DNA of 64,000 nt from Nocardia carnea (GTDB taxonomy: Bacteria > Actinomycetota > Actinomycetes > Mycobacteriales > Mycobacteriaceae): assembly GCF_029868325.1 (NCBI RefSeq), contig NZ_JARWNW010000259.1, forward strand, positions 1 to 64,000. Reading direction: 5' to 3'. A program made the position numbers and the translations under genes. Shown piece by piece: positions 60,374-64,000 of this stretch (its first letter is position 1; the number at the start of each line of letters is the position of its first letter). Under the pieces are notes generated by a model, which was not told the origin of the DNA, ran no database searches, and worked only from the letters and a program-made list of their open reading frames with translations.

Positions 60374-61314
60374 CCGGATCGGTACTCGTACTGCGGGCAC
60401 TCGGCCTCGGCGATCTGCTGACCGCGGTGCCCGCCTTACGTGCGCTGCGCGCCGCCTACCCGGGCGATCGGCTGGTACTCGCCGCGCCCGAACCGCTGCG
60501 CGGGCTGGTGGAATCGATCGACGCGGTCGACGAGTTGCTGCCGACTCCCGGGCTGGGGGCACTGCGCTGGCCGGACGCACCGCCCCGGCTGGCGGTCAAC
60601 CTGCACGGCAGAGGTCCGGAGAGTATCCGCGATCTGCTGGCGGCCGGCCCGGATACGCTGCTGACCCACCGTCATCCGGACTACCCAGAACTGGCCGGCC
60701 CGGACTGGCTGGCGGATCTGCACGAGGTGGATCGCTGGTGCCGGCTGCTGGAGTCCCACGGGATAGCGACCGATCGGGACGCGCTGCGGTTGCCTGCCCC
60801 ACCGGTGCCGGCGCCGGAATCGGGAGCCGTGGTGATCCATCCGGGTGCCGCCTATCCCGCGCGCCGCTGGCCGCCCGAACGTTTCGCGCGGGTAGCCCGG
60901 ACCTTGAACGCCGCCGGCCGGCCGGTGGTGATCACCGGGTCGCGCGCGGAGGTGCCGCTGGCGAATTCCGTTGCCGCGCAGTCCGGGCTACCGGCCTCGG
61001 CGGTGTACGCGGGCCGCACCGATCTGCTGGAACTCGCCGCACTGGTGGCCGAAGCGGAGCTGGTGATCTGCGGCGATACCGGCGTGGGGCATCTCGCCAC
61101 CGCCTTCGGGACACCCTCGGTACTGTTGTTCGGCCCCACCCCGCCGCACACCTGGGGCCCGCCGACCACCGCACGGCACCATATCGCGTTGTGGGCGGGC
61201 AGAACCGGCGATCCGCACGGCGACCGCCCGGATTCCGGGCTGCTCATGGTGCCACCCGAACGGGTGCTCACCGCCGCGGCCGAAGCACTCGGAGAGGGGG
61301 CGCACCATGGGTAG
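60364..61314 (+). CDS. glycosyltransferase family 9 (heptosyltransferase type)
   Basis: 316 residues. VLVLRALGLGDLLTAVPALRALR is the GT9 N-terminus, VVIHPGAAYPARRWPPERFARVA and VICGDTGVGHLATAFGTPSVLLFGPTPPHTWGP the donor site. GAGGGG lies just before GTG 60364, inside the SDR 3' end. It differs enough from the other GT9 (56687) that the two probably add successive residues. It overlaps the UDP-glucose dehydrogenase gene by 8 bp. Confidence 0.9.
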   Translation: MALTGSVLVLRALGLGDLLTAVPALRALRAAYPGDRLVLAAPEPLRGLVESIDAVDELLPTPGLGALRWPDAPPRLAVNLHGRGPESIRDLLAAGPDTLLTHRHPDYPELAGPDWLADLHEVDRWCRLLESHGIATDRDALRLPAPPVPAPESGAVVIHPGAAYPARRWPPERFARVARTLNAAGRPVVITGSRAEVPLANSVAAQSGLPASAVYAGRTDLLELAALVAEAELVICGDTGVGHLATAFGTPSVLLFGPTPPHTWGPPTTARHHIALWAGRTGDPHGDRPDSGLLMVPPERVLTAAAEALGEGAHHG

Positions 61315-62623
61315 TCGCGTCGGTGTCGTCGGCGCCGGATATGTGGGACTCACCAGCGCAGCATGTCTCGCCCACCTCGGGCACCACGTGATCTGTGTGG
61401 ACAACGATCAGGCGAAGGTCGAACGGCTGCGGGCGGGTTCGGTATCGATCGTCGAACCGGGCCTGCCCGAACTCGTCGGCGAGGGCCTGGCCGAGGAGCG
61501 GCTCGCCTTCACCACCGATCCGGGCGCGCTGTCCGAGGCCGAAGTGGTGCTGCTGTGCCTGCCGACGCCCATGGGCGACGGCGGCGAGGCCGATCTGGAA
61601 GTGCTCGACCGCGCCCTGGACACACTGGCGACCGTGCTGCGTCCGGACTGCACGCTGGTCACCAAATCCACCGTTCCGGTCGGCACGGCGGCCCGTCTCA
61701 CCGAAGCACCCGGTCTCGCCGGCCGGGCCGTGGTCAGCAACCCCGAATTCCTGCGGGAAGGCCATGCGGTGCACGATTTCCTGCACCCGGATCGCATCCT
61801 CGTCGGCGCCGGCGACGGGGATACCGAGGCCGCCGACCGGGTCGCCGGACTGTACGCGGGCACCGGCGCCAGGGTCGTCCGATCCGATACGGCCAGCGCC
61901 GAACTCGCGAAATACGCCAGCAATGCCTTCCTCGCGGTGAAGCTCTCCTTCGTGAACACGATGGCCGATCTGTGCGAACGGGTCGGCGCCGATATCACCC
62001 GGGTCACCGACACGATGGGTATGGACGACCGGATCGGCCCCGCTTTCCTCGCCCCCGGCCCCGGCTGGGGCGGCTCCTGCCTGCCCAAGGACACTCACGC
62101 CCTCCTACGCGCCGCGGAAGCCGAGGGCGTGGATTTCGCGCTCGTCCGCGACGCGGTCCGCGCCAACGACCGCCAGCAGGCGATGGTGCTGCGCAAGATC
62201 CGCTACGCGGTCACCGGCGCGGTGGACGGTGCCCTCGCCGGCACCCGGATCGGTGTTCTCGGCCTCGCGTTCAAAGCCGGAACCGGCGATCTCCGCGACT
62301 CCCCCGCGGTGGCCGTCGCGCAACAACTCTGCCGCCACGGAGTCACGGTCGTCGCCCACGATCCCTGCGTACCCGCGGGGACACCGGGCCTGGATCCGGT
62401 ACAGGTGGTCGACGATCCCTATCTGGTGGCAAAGGACGCGTCCGCGCTCGTCGTCCTCACCGAATGGCCGGAGTTCCTGACCCTGAACTGGTCGCGACTG
62501 GAAGCCGGGACCGTCCAGGCGGTCATCGTCGACACCCGCAACCTCCTCGACGAAACCACACTCGCCCACACCGGTTTCCGAGTAATCGGCATCGGCAACC
62601 GCGAGCCGGGCACACACGCCTGA
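61307..62623 (+). CDS. UDP-glucose 6-dehydrogenase
   Basis: 438 residues. GVVGAGYVGLTSAACLAHLG is the NAD site, LCLPTPMGDGG, then KSTVPVGT and NPEFLREG. GGSCLPKDT carries the catalytic Cys (about 257), and FKAGTGDLRDSP starts the C-terminal UDP-binding domain. It oxidises UDP-glucose to UDP-glucuronate, the substrate of the UXS-like enzyme at 52136. Last gene of the plus-strand arm; ATG 61307 lies inside the GT9 3' end. Confidence 0.94.
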   Translation: MGSRVGVVGAGYVGLTSAACLAHLGHHVICVDNDQAKVERLRAGSVSIVEPGLPELVGEGLAEERLAFTTDPGALSEAEVVLLCLPTPMGDGGEADLEVLDRALDTLATVLRPDCTLVTKSTVPVGTAARLTEAPGLAGRAVVSNPEFLREGHAVHDFLHPDRILVGAGDGDTEAADRVAGLYAGTGARVVRSDTASAELAKYASNAFLAVKLSFVNTMADLCERVGADITRVTDTMGMDDRIGPAFLAPGPGWGGSCLPKDTHALLRAAEAEGVDFALVRDAVRANDRQQAMVLRKIRYAVTGAVDGALAGTRIGVLGLAFKAGTGDLRDSPAVAVAQQLCRHGVTVVAHDPCVPAGTPGLDPVQVVDDPYLVAKDASALVVLTEWPEFLTLNWSRLEAGTVQAVIVDTRNLLDETTLAHTGFRVIGIGNREPGTHA

Positions 62624-62815
62624 GAGTCCGGCGAACAGCTCGGTCGCGCCGCACATCACTCAGCCCGCAGAACCGGCCTGCCGGGCAAGCCCGGTGACGG
62701 CGGCCCCGGCCAGGTGCCGGTCAACGGTTCACACTCGCGTTCGGCCCGGCGGAAACCGGCCGCCCCCGGCGGCTGCGACGTCGCCGTGGTGGTCCCTGAC
62801 GCTCGCTTCGTGGTA

Positions 62816-62857
62816 CAGGGCCCGGCCGGGGCGTGGTGCCGCGGCAGCCGGGCCCTG
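62816..62857. terminator. terminator between the glycan operon and the catalase gene
   Basis: CAGGGCCCGGC (62816-62826) pairs perfectly with GCCGGGCCCTG (62847-62857); the 20-nt loop can fold further. It lies 28 bp beyond the catalase stop (minus strand). The rest of 62624-62884 holds no credible gene. Confidence 0.75.
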
Positions 62858-62884
62858 CTCTTCGTATGCGGCGACGCCCGCGCT

Positions 62885-64000
62885 TCAGGCGGCTATCGCC
62901 GTGGTGTCGCGCTCCCAGACGCGATGGCCCGCGAGCACCGTGGCGAAGGATTCCACGAAACCGTCGGAGACCGCGTCGCCGGTCTGGAGCACCCCGTCGA
63001 CCGGAGTGTCCGGTTCGGGTGGGACGGCGATACCGCCGGCCCGCAGCACCTCGGCGCCCGCGCCGAGCACTGCCACCGGTTTGAAGTGCTTGTATGCCTC
63101 GGTCACGAAATGCACCGCGGGACCCGCGGCGGCGAGGGTGCGGGCGGAGGTATCACCGCCGGCCACGACCACCGCGTCGTAGAGCACCGACGCCATCGTC
63201 GCCAGGGTTTTGTCCACGGTCAGGGCCCCGTCGGTGGCACCGCGGAGTTCACCGCCGTGTTCGGCCAGTACCTCGGTTTCGGCGCCGCGTTCGCGCAGCG
63301 CCGAACGCAGCTGTTCGACGCCCGCCACATCGACCCCGTCGGCCGCCAGGACGGCGATCTTGCGGGTGGCGATGGTGGCCGGGGGATCCTTCACCTGCGA
63401 CAACGCCGGCGACAACGGCACATCGTCCACCGGGCCGGCCTCGGGGGTGGGCAGTCCGAGTTGGCCGGCGACCCGGCTCGCCAGGTCCGGGTCGATCCGG
63501 ACCAGCTGCTCGAGCGCATGCGAACGGATCTCCACACGTTTGCATTTGCCGAGTTCGAAGGCGAACGCGGAGACGATGTGCTCGGCCTCGGTCGCGGTCA
63601 TACTGCGCCAGAACATCCGGGGCTGCCGGTAGTACTCCTTGAAGCTTTCGGCGCGGATCCGCAGCGCGTCGCCCTCTTCCCGCCGGGTGTAATGACGGAA
63701 CACATCCTCGTCGGCGAGTGCCGGGCAGCCGCCGCCGATGGTGTTCTTGGTGTAGAACGCCTGGCCGTGCGGGATATCGTGGCGGCCGAATCCGTCCTGC
63801 TGATGGGTGCGGACATCGGCCAGCGGCCGGTTCACCGGGAGATGTGCGAAGTTCGGCCCACCGAGGCGGATGAGCTGGGTGTCCAGATAGGAGAAATTGC
63901 GCAGCTGCAGCAGCGGATCGTTGGTGAAATCGATACCGGGTACGACGTTGGCCGTATGGAAGGCGACCTGTTCGGTTTCGGCGAAGAAATTATCCGGGTT
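62885..64000 (-). CDS. katE: large-subunit catalase (HPII/KatE type), C-terminal part
   Basis: The visible part, about 371 residues, is open at the right window edge. It begins [20 protein letters not shown], then [16 protein letters not shown], which contains the proximal haem Tyr, and [12 protein letters not shown]. From about 63380 downward it carries the extra flavodoxin/GATase-like domain of large catalases ([32 protein letters not shown]). It destroys hydrogen peroxide. The N-terminal half with the active-site His and Asn lies outside the window. Confidence 0.93.
   Translation of the reverse strand, partial: NPDNFFAETEQVAFHTANVVPGIDFTNDPLLQLRNFSYLDTQLIRLGGPNFAHLPVNRPLADVRTHQQDGFGRHDIPHGQAFYTKNTIGGGCPALADEDVFRHYTRREEGDALRIRAESFKEYYRQPRMFWRSMTATEAEHIVSAFAFELGKCKRVEIRSHALEQLVRIDPDLASRVAGQLGLPTPEAGPVDDVPLSPALSQVKDPPATIATRKIAVLAADGVDVAGVEQLRSALRERGAETEVLAEHGGELRGATDGALTVDKTLATMASVLYDAVVVAGGDTSARTLAAAGPAVHFVTEAYKHFKPVAVLGAGAEVLRAGGIAVPPEPDTPVDGVLQTGDAVSDGFVESFATVLAGHRVWERDTTAIAA

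Overview
The window comes from a high-GC, mycolic-acid-containing actinomycete, most likely Nocardia or a close relative. The evidence is an antigen-85-type mycolyltransferase, a fused HadA/HadB dehydratase, Lsr2, bacterial Ku, an F420-type LLM oxidoreductase, a RecBCD operon in recC-recB-recD order, frequent GTG starts and dense gene packing. The genus is inferred from gene content. No rRNA, tRNA, CRISPR array, transposase or prophage gene was seen.

Left end (1-8 kb): a scrap of hemC runs into a C tract of about 100 bases and then into the 3' end of galT. This looks like an artificial join. It is followed by an NrtR-like Nudix regulator, two short-chain dehydrogenases (SDRs), a PrmC-related methyltransferase, succinate-semialdehyde dehydrogenase and two TetR regulators. 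Region 7.9-17.2 kb is the recC-recB-recD operon on the minus strand; RecC carries an unusual low-complexity insert. Region 17.5-27 kb holds a beta-lactamase-like exported protein, a P450, NDH-2, two tandem exported Pro/Ala-rich glycine-zipper proteins (a third copy is at 36.2 kb), and a lycopene-cyclase-like gene joined to ku. Region 27-37 kb has a universal stress protein, an LLM oxidoreductase, a MEST-like hydrolase, lsr2, the mycolyltransferase, hadAB, an SgcJ-type protein and a probable toxin-antitoxin pair.

Region 37.3-45 kb has a stress or redox flavour: a PoxB-like TPP enzyme, membrane proteins, an SDR, a P450 and a Rieske-FAD oxidoreductase. Several of these genes are preceded by GTTT-N15-GGGTA-like elements, resembling promoters of SigF/SigB-type stress sigma factors. 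Related elements sit before the glycan operons to the right.

Region 45.1-62.6 kb is the most interesting part. It is a glycan-biosynthesis island with two divergent arms. The minus-strand arm has a pyruvyltransferase-family protein and two GT2 enzymes. The plus-strand arm has two GT4-like transferases, a UDP-xylose synthase-like enzyme, a carbamoyltransferase, a GT2-GmhB fusion, a GT9, GmhA, HldE, an SDR, a second GT9 and UDP-glucose dehydrogenase. Together they encode all recognisable steps to ADP-D-glycero-D-manno-heptose plus two heptosyltransferase-type enzymes, in an organism without classical LPS. They also encode the route from UDP-glucose to UDP-xylose. Between the GT2-GmhB fusion and the first GT9 lies an in-frame 102-bp tandem repeat that has copied the translation-start junction. 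The window ends inside a large-subunit catalase gene on the minus strand.
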